Position numbers and translations under genes: made by a program
Notes under the pieces: generated by a model
What the model saw: the letters and a program-made list of their open reading frames with translations, nothing else
The model's database searches: none
Told to the model about the DNA's origin: nothing
Source: Sphingorhabdus sp. M41
GTDB lineage: Bacteria; Pseudomonadota; Alphaproteobacteria; Sphingomonadales; Sphingomonadaceae
Length of the DNA: 64,000 nucleotides
Reading direction: 5' to 3'
Assembly: GCF_001586275.1 (NCBI RefSeq)
Contig: NZ_CP014545.1
Coordinates: 434,001 to 498,000 of the forward strand
Shown: in pieces, positions 45,105 to 54,519 of the stretch
Numbering within the stretch: position 1 is the first letter of the stretch
Layout: every line of letters starts with the position of its first letter

Positions 45105-46004
45105 ATGCGTAGAATATTTGGTTCCCTTGTCCCAGTGGCGCTGATCCTGGCGTCGATGCCGGCCACTGCTGCGAATGTGCCTGAAGCCACGCAGCCAATG
45201 GTTGAAAGTGAAGAGACGGGAAAGGCGACTGCTCCGAAACTTTCGCCGATCGTGGAATTTTGGCAGTTTGTGCAATCGGAAATAGCGGAGGAACTGCAAG
45301 AGTTTCGAGAGCCTGTTGAAACCGAATTTCGCGCTGGATTGGTTCCGACGGGTGAAGCGGAAGCAGACTGGAAAACCAAGGGTGTGGACCTGCGCGGACA
45401 TATCGAGTCCTTGCCTGGGGGCATCGCCAATAACGCTCTGTTGACCCTTGGAGAGGTGCCCTCGCTAGAGTTTTACGGCAAAATCCCTGCCGATATTCTT
45501 GCCGGTTGGGAGTTGATTCTAGCGGGACCGAAAGCTGTGAGCCCGTCCGAAGCTAAGGGCGGCATTTTTGTTGCCATCAGTCCGAACCATGTTGTTTTCC
45601 AGGCGGATGATGAAATACAGACGGGCAATGCCCGTTGCATGAAATCTGCTGTTGAAAGGGCATCGGATTATGTGACCGTATATCGATATTCCGCTACCCC
45701 GTTTGATCCGGACAGCGATGCCTCTCTGGAAGCAGAGGCGGAGGCGATCGTCATGTACAATATGGTTGGCGGTCTCAGCTCGCCGGTACTCTGTTCGATA
45801 ATCCAGCGCGAGAAGGACGGCCATTTGCTGAGCTTGATATATACGCCCGACGGACGACCGCTAGGGCAGATGAACGATGAGAAGGATCAATTGCAGATTG
45901 TCTCGCGGTTCGATCTGTACGAGCAGTTAAACGCCAATTACATCAGCGTGCTCACCGATGATGAACCATCGAGTCCGGCAGAAGCGGCCAGCGATTCCTC
46001 ATGA
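45105..46004 (+). CDS. Secreted protein of unknown function
   Basis: A 299-residue protein with a signal peptide (IFGSLVPVALILASMPATAA) and acidic, low-complexity ends. The middle (IFVAISPNHVVFQADDEIQT, EAEAIVMYNMVGGLSSPVLC) has no family I recognise. Start ATG 45105 follows GAGG by seven bases; a TTG at 45087 is an alternative. The tail overlaps the convergent DUF418 gene by 6 bases. Probably periplasmic. Confidence 0.7.
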   Translation: MRRIFGSLVPVALILASMPATAANVPEATQPMVESEETGKATAPKLSPIVEFWQFVQSEIAEELQEFREPVETEFRAGLVPTGEAEADWKTKGVDLRGHIESLPGGIANNALLTLGEVPSLEFYGKIPADILAGWELILAGPKAVSPSEAKGGIFVAISPNHVVFQADDEIQTGNARCMKSAVERASDYVTVYRYSATPFDPDSDASLEAEAEAIVMYNMVGGLSSPVLCSIIQREKDGHLLSLIYTPDGRPLGQMNDEKDQLQIVSRFDLYEQLNANYISVLTDDEPSSPAEAASDSS

Positions 46005-47234
46005 CAGGCGCATCGGTTGCGGCTGACCCTTTGCCAGGCTTCTCCACAGCCACTCGAGCGGCCCATAGCGAAAGCGCGTCAGCCATGGTTTGGCCCAGAA
46101 CAGCATAAGGGCCCACGCGCCGAGTACGAACAGTTGCAATTCGAACCGGCCAAACCGTTCGAAATATCCCAGACCCCAGCCATAGAAGATGAATGTCATG
46201 ACGATGCTGGTGCCCAGATAATTGGAAAAGGCGGCACGGCCTGCCGCCGCGACGCGCTGCAACATCGGACTGTTTTGGAAGCGCTGGATGATCAGGATCA
46301 GCAGCGCGACATAGCCGATGATCATCAGCAGGCGAGGCAAGGTTGACCATGCCTGCGTGATGTTCATCATCCAGATCGTGTTGAAATCCTGTAGGTAGGC
46401 GATCCCGGCGAGGATGGTGAAACAAGGAATGGCAATCGCCATCATCTGCCATCCGATTTTCCAGTAGGTTTCGCGGTCTGCCTGTCCGAGAATGAAGCCG
46501 TTTTTGTATAGCCCCATACCGATCATCATCAGCGGAATCGTCTCGATTGGGCCAAGCATGAGATTCTGCAATGGCGTAGTCCATTGCTCGACTAGCTTGT
46601 AGTTCAGGATCTCTGAGAAGCCGCCCTGGAGCCGTGCTGTTTCCGCTGCGACATCGGCCGGCAATGTACCCATTTCTGCATATATTTTGGCAATCTCGTC
46701 CAGCACGTCTTGCGGCGGATTGGCTTGGCCTGCCTGCTGCAGGAGAAGCAGCATTGATGCGAGGCTTGTGATCAGCAAGATCGCGCCAATTGCATAAACG
46801 ATGACACCCCATTTGATCAGCCGTTCTCCGCTCCAGTTGCGAAACAGAAACAATATGCAGCCGGAGCCTGCGTAGAGAAACAATATGTCGCCCATCCAGA
46901 GAAAGAAAAAATGGGAGAGACCGAACAAGGCAAGCCAGAACATCCGTGAGAAATGAACTTTTGCAGCCGATTGGCCGCTGGCGATGGCGCGTTCGATTAC
47001 CAGCGCGGTGCTGGCACCGAACAGCAGCGAGAACAGCCCGCGCATCTTGCCGTCAAACAGGATGAAATTCGCAGCCCAGCTGCCGATATCGAGATCAGAC
47101 ACATGGCTCGAGACCAGCGGATTGACAAAGGCCATTTCCGGCTGGGCAAAAGCGGCAATATTGATCGCCAAAATGCCCATCACGGCGAAGCCGCGCAGCG
47201 CGTCCATTTCCAGATAGCGTTGTGACGCGCTCAT
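45999..47234 (-). CDS. DUF418-domain membrane protein
   Basis: A 411-residue multi-pass membrane protein of the DUF418/YeiB group: RYLEMDALRGFAVMGILAIN at the start, DGKMRGLFSLLFGASTAL, and at the C-terminus RAAFSNYLGTSIVMTFIFYG then RYGPLEWLWRSL, the signature of the family. Proposed as transporters or acyltransferase-like proteins; the function is not settled. Confidence 0.9.
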   Translation of the reverse strand: MSASQRYLEMDALRGFAVMGILAINIAAFAQPEMAFVNPLVSSHVSDLDIGSWAANFILFDGKMRGLFSLLFGASTALVIERAIASGQSAAKVHFSRMFWLALFGLSHFFFLWMGDILFLYAGSGCILFLFRNWSGERLIKWGVIVYAIGAILLITSLASMLLLLQQAGQANPPQDVLDEIAKIYAEMGTLPADVAAETARLQGGFSEILNYKLVEQWTTPLQNLMLGPIETIPLMMIGMGLYKNGFILGQADRETYWKIGWQMMAIAIPCFTILAGIAYLQDFNTIWMMNITQAWSTLPRLLMIIGYVALLILIIQRFQNSPMLQRVAAAGRAAFSNYLGTSIVMTFIFYGWGLGYFERFGRFELQLFVLGAWALMLFWAKPWLTRFRYGPLEWLWRSLAKGQPQPMRLS

Positions 47235-47263
47235 TCTATTACTCCCACTGTATTAGTAAGGCA

Positions 47264-47938
47264 CTACAGCCAAGAGGAAATGGCGTCCAGCGGTTTCTTG
47301 ATCGTTGCGTGGACCGGAATTGTGGCGTTGGGGGCCGGTTTGCCGACGACCAATACCATCATCGGTTTTTCGTTGGCCGGACGATCGCAGACTTGGTTCA
47401 GGAACTTCATCGGATTGGGCGTGTGAGTGAGGGTAGCGAGCCCGGCGTCGTGAAGGGCGGTGATCAGCATGCCGGTGGCGATGCCGACGCTCTCGTTGAC
47501 ATAGTAATTCTGCTTCATCTCGCCGGGGTTCATGCCGCCCTTGCGCTGACCGAAAATGACGATCAGATAGGGCGCGGTTTCGAGAAACGGTTTGTCGGCA
47601 TCGGTACCGAGCGGTGCCAGCGCCTCCAGCCATTCGTCGCTGCCCTTGTTATCGTAAAAGGCGCGCTCCTCTTCCTCGGCGGCTGCGCGCAGGGCTTTCT
47701 TCTTCTCCGCTGTTTCGATCACGGCGAAATGCCAGGGTTGGTGATTGGCGCCATTGGGGGCGGTGCCGGCGGCCAGGATCGCATTTTCGATCACCGCACG
47801 GGGAATTGCCTCATCGGTAAAATAGCGGCAGGTCCGGCGGGTTTTCAGCGCCCGATAAAAAGCCTCTGACCGGGCGATGCGCTCTGCATCGGAATAGTCG
47901 GGCAGTGTAGTATAGGGCAGGGTGTCGTGCGGTTTCAA
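47264..47938 (-). CDS. Nitroreductase-family flavoprotein
   Basis: A 224-residue FMN protein. RTCRYFTDEAIPRAVIENAI (about 34-53) and GTAPNGANHQPWHFAVIE form the FMN site; ESVGIATGMLITALHDAGLA is the dimer/FMN helix. It resembles iodotyrosine deiodinase-like/nitroreductases. I take TTG 47938, seven bases after GGGAG; an ATG 14 codons earlier (47980) is the alternative. It lies downstream of no other gene and is divergent from the Coq4-like gene. Confidence 0.85.
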   Translation of the reverse strand: MKPHDTLPYTTLPDYSDAERIARSEAFYRALKTRRTCRYFTDEAIPRAVIENAILAAGTAPNGANHQPWHFAVIETAEKKKALRAAAEEEERAFYDNKGSDEWLEALAPLGTDADKPFLETAPYLIVIFGQRKGGMNPGEMKQNYYVNESVGIATGMLITALHDAGLATLTHTPNPMKFLNQVCDRPANEKPMMVLVVGKPAPNATIPVHATIKKPLDAISSWL

Positions 47939-48086
47939 ATTCTGGTCTCCCGCGTCAAAGGTTGCAGCCTTGCAAAGCATTTTTACAGGCTGAGATGGCA
48001 GGGCAATCCGGATAGCGCAGCCAACCATCGCAGGAAAGCTTCTATCCTCTATTGACATAGATGTTAATAGTTGTCAGATATAGCCC

Positions 48087-48890
48087 ATGAAAATTAGCCA
48101 TGACTTCTCCGCGCCAAGTGATTCGGAAATGCCGTTTGTTCATCCCGATCGTCCGGCAGCCCGCTTTCGTCCCCTGAAAGCGCTTCATCATTTTCGCGAA
48201 CTGATCAAGGACAAGGAAGACACCTCGCAGGTGTTTCATATCTTTGAATCCCTGCCGCGCCCCGGATTCCGCCAAGATGCCAAGGCGTTTGTCGAAAGCG
48301 ACAAGGGCAAGGCGTTGCTGGAAAGCGAGCCGGAACTCGCGGCCTTGCTCGACGATCATGATCGTCTGCGGCAAATGCCGGCGGGCAGTCTGGCCCATGC
48401 CTATTGCGACTTCATGGAAAAGGAAGGCCTGAGCGCTGCAGGACTGATCGCCGAATATGATGAGTTCAGCCCGCGCAAATATGGCGATCTGGTCGAATGG
48501 TATGGTTTCCGTCAGCGCGACACCCATGATCTGCTCCACGTGCTGACCGGCTATGGCCGTGATGCGCTGGGCGAAGCCTGCGTGCTGGCCTTTACCTATG
48601 GTCAGAACCCGTCATTGGGTAATGTCTTTATCGCTTATGCGGCCGGTCTGAACATGAAGAAACAGGTCAAGAGCGACGCACCGATATTCAGCGCGATCCG
48701 CGAAGGCCAGAAAATGGGCAAGGCTTGTCCCAAGATCAATGAGGAATCGATCACCGATCTGCTCGCCCAGCCGCTGGACGAATTGCGCGAGCGCCTGCAC
48801 ATCAAGCCACCGCATTTCTATCATGAAGCGCATGCGAAATTCCGGGCCGGAAATGTCGACCCCTATGATATGCTGGTGCAGACGGCCTGA
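48087..48890 (+). CDS. Coq4-family ubiquinone biosynthesis protein
   Basis: A 267-residue Coq4-like protein with the zinc/metal motif His147-Asp148-x2-His151-x11-Glu163 (RDTHDLLHVLTGYG). In other organisms Coq4 removes the carboxyl carbon at C1 of the ubiquinone ring and helps assemble the Q-synthesis complex. The N-terminal 20 residues are extra. No other ubi gene is near. It is divergent from the nitroreductase gene. Confidence 0.87.
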   Translation: MKISHDFSAPSDSEMPFVHPDRPAARFRPLKALHHFRELIKDKEDTSQVFHIFESLPRPGFRQDAKAFVESDKGKALLESEPELAALLDDHDRLRQMPAGSLAHAYCDFMEKEGLSAAGLIAEYDEFSPRKYGDLVEWYGFRQRDTHDLLHVLTGYGRDALGEACVLAFTYGQNPSLGNVFIAYAAGLNMKKQVKSDAPIFSAIREGQKMGKACPKINEESITDLLAQPLDELRERLHIKPPHFYHEAHAKFRAGNVDPYDMLVQTA

Positions 48891-48896
48891 ATAGAT

Positions 48897-48952
48897 TTTC
48901 TCCCTGTACCGCAGCTATGGGGAGGTGGGCCGCGAAGCGGCTCGGAAGGGGC
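48897..48952 (+). repeat. Palindromic repeat, family 2 (copy A1)
   Basis: About 56 bases: a CTCCCTGT...ATGGGGAGG hairpin followed by a second hairpin (GGCCGCGAAGCGGCTC) and a GGAAGGGGC end. First of six copies between 48.9 and 50.2 kb. Confidence 0.85.
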
Positions 48953-48967
48953 AAGGCGCGCCAGTAA

Positions 48968-49022
48968 CCCTCCACCATCCTCCGGATGGTCCCCCTCCCC
49001 GAAGCTCCGCTTCAGGGAGGAT
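48968..49022 (-). repeat. Palindromic repeat, family 2 (copy A2)
   Basis: Inverted partner of A1, reading CCCTCCACCATCCTCCGGAT and ending GGGAGGA. It ends exactly at the DUF3052 stop codon (49023). Confidence 0.85.
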
Positions 49023-49433
49023 TTAGCAGCGCAATTGCTTGCGGATCACCAGCTTCAGTCCCGACCAGATCTCGTCCACGGCACAGACCTTGATATCGAC
49101 AAAGCCAATCGGCAGCGCGACTTCGCGGATCGTGTCTTCGGTGATGTCGGTTTCCACTTTCGAGACCTTTTTTGGCCAGCTCACCCAGACCTGTCCCGCG
49201 GGATCGATCATCTCGCGCAGGGTGGCGAGATGCCGTTTCATTTCTTCCCGATTCGTCACGAAAATATGGGCTGCGTGCAAGCCGGGGGTCGGGACTTTTT
49301 CTTCAGACAGAGTGACGCCGCTTTCGTCTATCTGGGTCTGAGCGCTGTCCGGCATATCCAGAAACCAGACGCGCATGCCGTCCTTGAGGGAAAGTTTTTT
49401 TGCCAGCGGGGTCCCGGAATATCCTGAGGTCAT
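49023..49433 (-). CDS. DUF3052-domain protein
   Basis: A 136-residue protein: SGYSGTPLAKKLSLKDGMRV at the start, HIFVTNREEMKRHLATLREM, and QVWVSWPKKVSKVETDITED then EIWSGLKLVIRK at the end, which is the DUF3052 pattern. The function is unknown. ATG 49433 is chosen because AAAGG lies 9 bases before it; the ATG at 49442 has no spacing. Bracketed by family-2 repeats A2 and B1. Confidence 0.85.
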   Translation of the reverse strand: MTSGYSGTPLAKKLSLKDGMRVWFLDMPDSAQTQIDESGVTLSEEKVPTPGLHAAHIFVTNREEMKRHLATLREMIDPAGQVWVSWPKKVSKVETDITEDTIREVALPIGFVDIKVCAVDEIWSGLKLVIRKQLRC

Positions 49434-49551
49434 GATGCTCATCCTTTCGCGTTTTCATCAATAACGCGCGCCGGGATGATTGGTTACAAGGTCTGGGTGA
49501 GACAATCATCGCCTTCTGAAGGGCAAGAGTGAGGAACAGCGCGAGCCATCG

Positions 49552-49621
49552 CCCCTCCGTCATCTGCCTTCGCCAAGGCTTCGGCAGATGCCACCTCCCC
49601 ATGCCTGCGGCACAGGGAGGA
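49552..49621 (-). repeat. Palindromic repeat, family 2 (copy B1)
   Basis: Begins CCCCTCCGTCATCTGCC and ends GCACAGGGAGGA; the inner stem ATCTGCC...GGCAGAT is longer than in other copies. Confidence 0.85.
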
Positions 49622-49637
49622 TGATATTCCCGCACCA

Positions 49638-49696
49638 TTTTCCTCCCTGTTGCGCAGCAATGGGGAGGTGTCAGCCTGAAAGGCTGACGGAGGGGC
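49638..49696 (+). repeat. Palindromic repeat, family 2 (copy B2)
   Basis: TCCTCCCTGTTGCGCAGCAA through GTCAGCCTGAAAGGCTGAC to GGAGGGGC. It ends one base before the DUF559 stop codon at 49697. Confidence 0.85.
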
Positions 49697-50053
49697 TTAG
49701 CGCAAGCTCTGAATATATCGCAATATGCGATCGGCGACATCTGCCGGATCATCCAGGACTTCCTGCGCTGATATCCTGATGGTTTCGACACCCTTTTGAG
49801 ACAGGGCCCAGTCGCGCCGCTCGTCGCGCTCGGGGCGACATCCCATATCGTGGGTCATACCGTCGACTTCGATGCCCAGTTTTGCCGATGGACAGTAGAA
49901 ATCCAGTATATAGCAGCCGATAGGGTGCTGACGACGGAATTTGATGCCGGTGGGCCTCTGCCGCAAGATTTGCCAAAGCATGACCTCGGGTTTGCTCATG
50001 GTCTTGCGCAATTGCCTCGCCTTCAGGATAGTTGCTCTGGTTGTTCGTGCCAT
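49697..50053 (-). CDS. DUF559-domain (putative endonuclease) protein
   Basis: A 118-residue DUF559 domain of the Vsr-like/PD-(D/E)XK group: LRKTMSKPEVMLWQILRQR, KFRRQHPIGCYILDFYCPSA and GIEVDGMTHDM with the acidic catalytic-type residues, then VETIRISAQEVL. It is likely a small nuclease of unknown role. ATG 50053 is chosen; its ribosome binding site GGAGGGG is part of repeat copy C. The gene is bracketed by inverted repeats B2 and C. Confidence 0.88.
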   Translation of the reverse strand: MARTTRATILKARQLRKTMSKPEVMLWQILRQRPTGIKFRRQHPIGCYILDFYCPSAKLGIEVDGMTHDMGCRPERDERRDWALSQKGVETIRISAQEVLDDPADVADRILRYIQSLR

Positions 50054-50055
50054 AA

Positions 50056-50110
50056 CCCCTCCGACCTGCTGCGCAGGCCACCTCCCCATTGCTTTGCAAC
50101 AGGGAGGAAA
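50056..50110 (-). repeat. Palindromic repeat, family 2 (copy C)
   Basis: Begins CCCCTCCGACC and ends CAACAGGGAGGAAA. On the minus strand its end supplies GGAGGGG, the ribosome binding site of the DUF559 gene, whose ATG starts 2 bases later. Confidence 0.85.
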
Positions 50111-50167
50111 GATGTATCACGAATGGCGCTATTTGGGGACGCTCAGGCCAGAACTGTCAAACTGAAC

Positions 50168-50226
50168 TTTTCCTCCCTGTGCCCCAGGCACGGGGAGGGG
50201 GACCGCGCGGAGCGTGGTGGAGGGGC
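50168..50226 (+). repeat. Palindromic repeat, family 2 (copy D)
   Basis: TCCTCCCTGTGCCCCAGGCA to GGTGGAGGGGC. Its last base is directly before the purL stop codon (50227 on the minus strand). Confidence 0.85.
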
Positions 50227-52434
50227 CTAGTCTTCCATCCAGTCGCGGAAGAAGCTTTCATGCGCTTCCCGCAGATCGCTCACCGCAACGGGCTTGCCGT
50301 TCAGCACCAGCTTGTCGCCCTTCACCTGACCGATTTTTTCAAACGGCACTTTCTCGCGATCCAGATCATCTTCGTTGCGATAGGTGATGACATAGCGGCC
50401 CTGCGCTTCGCTGAAGGCAAAGGCGCTGGTCATCTTGTCGATTTCGGCGCCGAGATTGCCGGCCAGGGCCATTTCGGCGAGGGTGACAGCAAGGCCGCCG
50501 TCGCTGATATCGTGAACGGCGGTGACCTTGCCTTCGGCAATCAGTTCGCGGATGATCTCGCCAGCCCAAAGTTCGTCCTTGAGGTCGACCTTGGGTGGCG
50601 GACCGACTTCAAGCCCGTGAATTTCGCGCAGCCAGACAGACTGGCCGAGCTCTTCATAGTGAAATCCGATGGTGGCGATATGGTCGCCTTCATTCTTGAA
50701 CCCTATGGTCATCATCGTGTCGAGATCGTCGATCAGGCCGACTGCACCAATCGCCGGAGTCGGCAGGATCGCATGGCTGACGCCGTCGGCACCGGAGGTT
50801 TCATTGTAGAGGCTGACATTGCCCGAGACGATCGGCATGTCGAGCGCCTTGCAGGCTTCGCCCATGCCTTCGATACAGCCGACAAATTGCGCCATGATAT
50901 GCGGCTTTTCGGGATTGCCGAAATTCATGCAGTCGGTGGTCGCCAGCGGCTTGGCACCGACGGCGCAAAGATTACGATAGGCTTCGGCAATCGCCTGCTT
51001 GCCGCCTTCATAGGGGTCGGCCTTGCAGTAGCGCGGGGTGCAATCGGTGGTGATCGCGAGGCCCTTGTTGGTACCATGGACGCGGACCACTGCGGCGTCG
51101 CCGCCGGAGCGTTGCGCGGTGTCCGCGCCGACTTGGCTGTCATATTGTTCCCAGATCCAGCGGCGCGAGGCAAGCGCGGGGCTGGCCATCATCTTCAAGA
51201 GATCCGCGCCGATATCCGTGCTCTCGGCTATGTCGCCCAGTGGCTGGACATTGATATGCGCGGCATATTCCTCGCGGGTCAGATGCGGGCGGTCATAAAG
51301 CGGCGCATCGTCGGCGAGCGGGCCGAGCGGAATATCGCAGACGGTTTCGCCCTTGTGGGTCAGAACCATGCGGCGGGTGTCGGTGACTTCGCCGATGACC
51401 GCGAAATCCAGTTCCCATTTGGTGAAGATCGCCTCGGCCATTTCTTCGCGGCCGGGTTTCAGCACCATCAGCATGCGTTCCTGCGACTCGCTGAGCATCA
51501 TTTCATAAGCGGTCATTTCGGTTTCGCGGCAGGGCACCTTGTCCATGTCGAGAATGATACCGACTTCGCCATTGGTCGCCATTTCGACGCTGGAGCTGGT
51601 CAGTCCGGCGGCGCCCATATCCTGGATCGCCACAATCGCGTCGCTGGCCATCAGTTCGAGGCAGGCTTCGATCAGCAGTTTTTCGACAAAGGGATCGCCA
51701 ACCTGCACGGTCGGGCGCTTTTCCTCGATATCGTCGCCGAAATCGGCACTCGCCATGGTCGCGCCATGAATGCCGTCGCGGCCGGTCTTGGAGCCGACAT
51801 AGACGATCGGGTTGCCGACGCCGGAGGCGGCCGAATAGAAAATCTTGTCTGCGTCCGCCACGCCGACGGTCATTGCATTGACAATGATATTGCCGTCATA
51901 GGCCGGATCGAAATTGGTCTCGCCGCCAACGGTCGGCACGCCGACGCAATTGCCGTAGCCACCGATGCCCGCGACCACGCCCTTCACCAGATGCTTCATC
52001 TTCGGATGATCGGGCCGTCCGAAGCGCAGCGCGTTGAGATTGGCCACTGGCCGCGCGCCCATGGTGAAGACGTCGCGGAGGATGCCGCCGACGCCGGTTG
52101 CCGCGCCCTGATAGGGTTCGATGTAGCTCGGGTGGTTGTGACTCTCCATCTTGAAGATCGCCGCCTGACCGTCGCCAATGTCGATGACGCCGGCATTCTC
52201 GCCGGGACCGCAAATCACCTGCGGGCCGGTGGTCGGCAGTTTCTTCAGATGCAGGCGCGACGACTTGTAGGAACAATGTTCGGACCACATGACCGAGAAG
52301 ATGCCGAGTTCTGTGATATTCGGCTCGCGGCCGAGCGCGTTCAATATGCGCTGATATTCCTCCGCGTTGAGGCCATGCTCGCGCACGGTTTCGGTGGAGA
52401 TCCGGGGCTCTGCAATCATCGTGTCTGTGGTCAT
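50227..52434 (-). CDS. purL: Phosphoribosylformylglycinamidine synthase, large subunit
   Basis: A 735-residue small-type Pur[21 protein letters not shown] (about 42-61) holds the catalytic His, [20 protein letters not shown] the substrate/ATP site, and the second half repeats the ATPase fold ([37 protein letters not shown]). With PurQ and PurS, neither in the window, it makes FGAM in purine synthesis. It is divergent from the HCCA-isomerase-like gene, 90 bases away. Confidence 0.98.
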   Translation of the reverse strand: MTTDTMIAEPRISTETVREHGLNAEEYQRILNALGREPNITELGIFSVMWSEHCSYKSSRLHLKKLPTTGPQVICGPGENAGVIDIGDGQAAIFKMESHNHPSYIEPYQGAATGVGGILRDVFTMGARPVANLNALRFGRPDHPKMKHLVKGVVAGIGGYGNCVGVPTVGGETNFDPAYDGNIIVNAMTVGVADADKIFYSAASGVGNPIVYVGSKTGRDGIHGATMASADFGDDIEEKRPTVQVGDPFVEKLLIEACLELMASDAIVAIQDMGAAGLTSSSVEMATNGEVGIILDMDKVPCRETEMTAYEMMLSESQERMLMVLKPGREEMAEAIFTKWELDFAVIGEVTDTRRMVLTHKGETVCDIPLGPLADDAPLYDRPHLTREEYAAHINVQPLGDIAESTDIGADLLKMMASPALASRRWIWEQYDSQVGADTAQRSGGDAAVVRVHGTNKGLAITTDCTPRYCKADPYEGGKQAIAEAYRNLCAVGAKPLATTDCMNFGNPEKPHIMAQFVGCIEGMGEACKALDMPIVSGNVSLYNETSGADGVSHAILPTPAIGAVGLIDDLDTMMTIGFKNEGDHIATIGFHYEELGQSVWLREIHGLEVGPPPKVDLKDELWAGEIIRELIAEGKVTAVHDISDGGLAVTLAEMALAGNLGAEIDKMTSAFAFSEAQGRYVITYRNEDDLDREKVPFEKIGQVKGDKLVLNGKPVAVSDLREAHESFFRDWMED

Positions 52435-52524
52435 GAAGACCCTTTAACGGGGCGGGGCAATTTCGCCTAGAGGGAATTGATGTTTCGTGGCGCTGCTTTA
52501 TGGTTCCGGCAAAAGGAGCAACCT

Positions 52525-53124
52525 ATGTCCAAGACCATCGAGCTGATTTTCGATTTTGTCAGCCCCAATGCCTATCTGATCTGGCAGCCGCTCAAGGCGC
52601 TGGCCGAAAAACATGGCGCGACCATCGCAATCACGCCAGCCTTTCTTGGCGGCATGCACAAGCTGACCGGCAATGCGCCGCCATTCATTCGTGACGCGGA
52701 AGTGAAGGGCAAGAATGAATATGCGATGCTGGAACTGGGTCGCTTTGTCAAAAAACACGGCCTTTCCAAGTTCAAGATGAACCCCAAATTCCCGTTCAAC
52801 ACCATCGCGCTGCAACGGATGCTGGTCGCGCTCGAACCCGAAAAACGCGTGGAATTTATTGGACTGCTCCTGCCGCCAATCTGGGAAGACGGTTTGGACA
52901 TCACCGATGCCGACGCGCTCGGCAAGATATTGCAGGATGGCGGCTTTGATGCGGCAGAGCTCCTGGCGCAGACTCAGGATCCGATGGTCAAGCAGACGTT
53001 GATCGACAATAGCGAAGCTGCGGTGGCACGCGGGGCCTTTGGTATCCCGACCATGTACGTCGATGGCGAGATGTATTTCGGCAAGGAACGCCTAGGCCAG
53101 ATCGACGAGCAGCTTTCCGCTTGA
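52525..53124 (+). CDS. 2-hydroxychromene-2-carboxylate isomerase-family (DsbA/kappa-GST) protein
   Basis: A 199-residue DsbA-fold protein: ELIFDFVSPNAYLIWQPLKA with Ser13 as the usual catalytic position for the isomerase, then GAFGIPTMYVDGEMYFGKER. In naphthalene catabolism the family isomerises 2-hydroxychromene-2-carboxylate with glutathione; chromosomal relatives often have other substrates. AAAAGGAG lies seven bases before ATG 52525. Confidence 0.87.
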   Translation: MSKTIELIFDFVSPNAYLIWQPLKALAEKHGATIAITPAFLGGMHKLTGNAPPFIRDAEVKGKNEYAMLELGRFVKKHGLSKFKMNPKFPFNTIALQRMLVALEPEKRVEFIGLLLPPIWEDGLDITDADALGKILQDGGFDAAELLAQTQDPMVKQTLIDNSEAAVARGAFGIPTMYVDGEMYFGKERLGQIDEQLSA

Positions 53125-53300
53125 AATCGCCCTGCACCGATATTTGCACCATAGATCGTTCGAGCCGGCTCTGTGTCGGCTGTGGGCGCAGCCTGTCGGA
53201 AATTGGCGAATGGGGATCTGCCTCGCCCAGTCGGCAGCGGGAGATATTGTCCTTGCTGCCGCAACGAATGAAGCAGCTGGCCGTGAAGGGAAAACCCTGA
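53121..53300 (+). CDS. DUF1289-domain small protein
   Basis: A 59-residue protein that uses TTG 53121 and overlaps the isomerase stop (TTGA). It reads KSPCTDICTIDRSSRLCVGC and on, with Cys5, Cys9, Cys18 and Cys21 and GRSLSEIGEWGSAS, which is the DUF1289 pattern of small cysteine proteins. A metal-binding role is suggested by the four cysteines; the function is unknown. It is coupled to the gene before it. Confidence 0.8.
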   Translation: MKSPCTDICTIDRSSRLCVGCGRSLSEIGEWGSASPSRQREILSLLPQRMKQLAVKGKP

Positions 53301-53313
53301 CGGTCCGGTCGCG

Positions 53314-53721
53314 TCAGGCCTTCACGAATTTCAGCACCAGATAAGCGGTCAGCGCCGCGGTCACGCCGGTGGCAAAGGCACCCCAGGCGATGTCGTAAAG
53401 GCTGATTTTGGTCGACCAGACCTTGAGCACGGCCTGGCTGGTCAGGTCATAGGTCGCATAGGCGATCCCGCCAAACAGAGCGCCATTGAGCAGGGCGGTG
53501 CTCCACTGACCGCTGGCCAGCGCCGGCTTGATGCCGAACCAGACGATGCCGAACAGGTAGATTGCGTAGAATATCATCGCCGGTGCCTTGCGGAACTCGT
53601 CCGCCATGATTTCGCCGATCACCGGCCGGTACAAGGTCTGTGCCATATTGCTGAGCCAGAGAAAATCGAGAATGCCGAAGATGATGGCAGCGATGAAATA
53701 GGCGGCGATATATTGGGTCAT
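53314..53721 (-). CDS. DUF2177-family membrane protein
   Basis: A 135-residue protein with four hydrophobic helices: YIAAYFIAAIIFGILDFLWL, PAMIFYAIYLFGIVWFGIKP, and GALFGGIAYATYDLTSQAVL, then AWGAFATGVTAALTAYLVLK, matching DUF2177 (DUF2177 proteins share the LDxLWL and YxTYDLTN-like motifs). The function is unknown. Lies in a minus-strand pair with the membrane protein at 53759. Confidence 0.85.
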   Translation of the reverse strand: MTQYIAAYFIAAIIFGILDFLWLSNMAQTLYRPVIGEIMADEFRKAPAMIFYAIYLFGIVWFGIKPALASGQWSTALLNGALFGGIAYATYDLTSQAVLKVWSTKISLYDIAWGAFATGVTAALTAYLVLKFVKA

Positions 53722-53758
53722 ATTGTGTTTCTGCTTTCTTGACGTTGCGCCTTGCCGT

Positions 53759-54418
53759 TCAGACCTGTTTCAGCATTCGTGTCTTGCCAACCAGAAATGC
53801 GGCAACGGACGCGACTGAAAAGGCGATCAGAGCGGTGATCATCATGCCCGTAGTCGCGGCTTCGGGTTCTGGTGCAAACCAGTTAACAGCCTGAAAAACG
53901 GCCAGCAATATGGCCAAAAGCACTAAGACAAATTTTGAGCTTGGTGCAATTGAACGCGTCCGAGACACAAAAAAGGCCAGCGCGCCAAAGGTGATCGCCA
54001 GTTCCAGCGGCATTTCGATCATCGGATGATTCCACAAAGCAAAGCCCATTTTCGGCGGCGAACCGGCCAATGTCAGGTCGGGCGCATGGACCAGCAGGTC
54101 GAGAAACCAGTGCGAGAGCACCACCCCGCCACCAATCAGCGCGCCGGTCCGGTTGCGGGTGAACAGCCAGATCAGCAGGGCAAAGGCCGCAGCCCAGATC
54201 GCGCTTCCGAGCAGGCTGTGGGTATAGGGCATGTCATAGAGGTCCAGCGGCACCATCTCGGTAATCCCCGGTGTAATGCGAAATTTCTCGATACCCGCCA
54301 GCGCGAGCCCGAAAAAGCCGAAATCCAGAAGCTGCCCTGCAACAAACAGCGTGCCGAGTCCCGGTGCCCTGGGATGGGTTGCCGCGACCATCGCGGGCGC
54401 AAAATGACCGATGAACAT
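53759..54418 (-). CDS. Membrane protein with YdjM-like metal-hydrolase features
   Basis: A 219-residue multi-pass protein. Conserved histidines and acids lie in IGHFAPA near the start, DMPYTHSLLGSAIW, and LSHWFLDLLVHAPDL, the pattern of YdjM/LexA-regulated inner-membrane hydrolase-like proteins. Activity is inferred only from these residues. The C-terminal quarter is two further hydrophobic helices. Confidence 0.65.
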   Translation of the reverse strand: MFIGHFAPAMVAATHPRAPGLGTLFVAGQLLDFGFFGLALAGIEKFRITPGITEMVPLDLYDMPYTHSLLGSAIWAAAFALLIWLFTRNRTGALIGGGVVLSHWFLDLLVHAPDLTLAGSPPKMGFALWNHPMIEMPLELAITFGALAFFVSRTRSIAPSSKFVLVLLAILLAVFQAVNWFAPEPEAATTGMMITALIAFSVASVAAFLVGKTRMLKQV

Positions 54419-54519
54419 GTTTCTTCTCCCAGCTTTTCCTCTGAGAGCTACACCGGAAGTCGACGATAGTGAAGTCCAGCCCTTGACCGCGGCTCAAAGC
54501 GCCGTCATTGAATTTCGCC

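Noticed and set aside
48897-50226. Family-2 repeats as an insertion sequence
   Set aside because: No transposase; copies are about 57 bases with internal hairpins.
50089-52470. 793-codon plus-strand frame across purL
   Set aside because: It is antisense to a clear PurL and has no domain; long antisense frames are common in GC-rich codon-biased genes.
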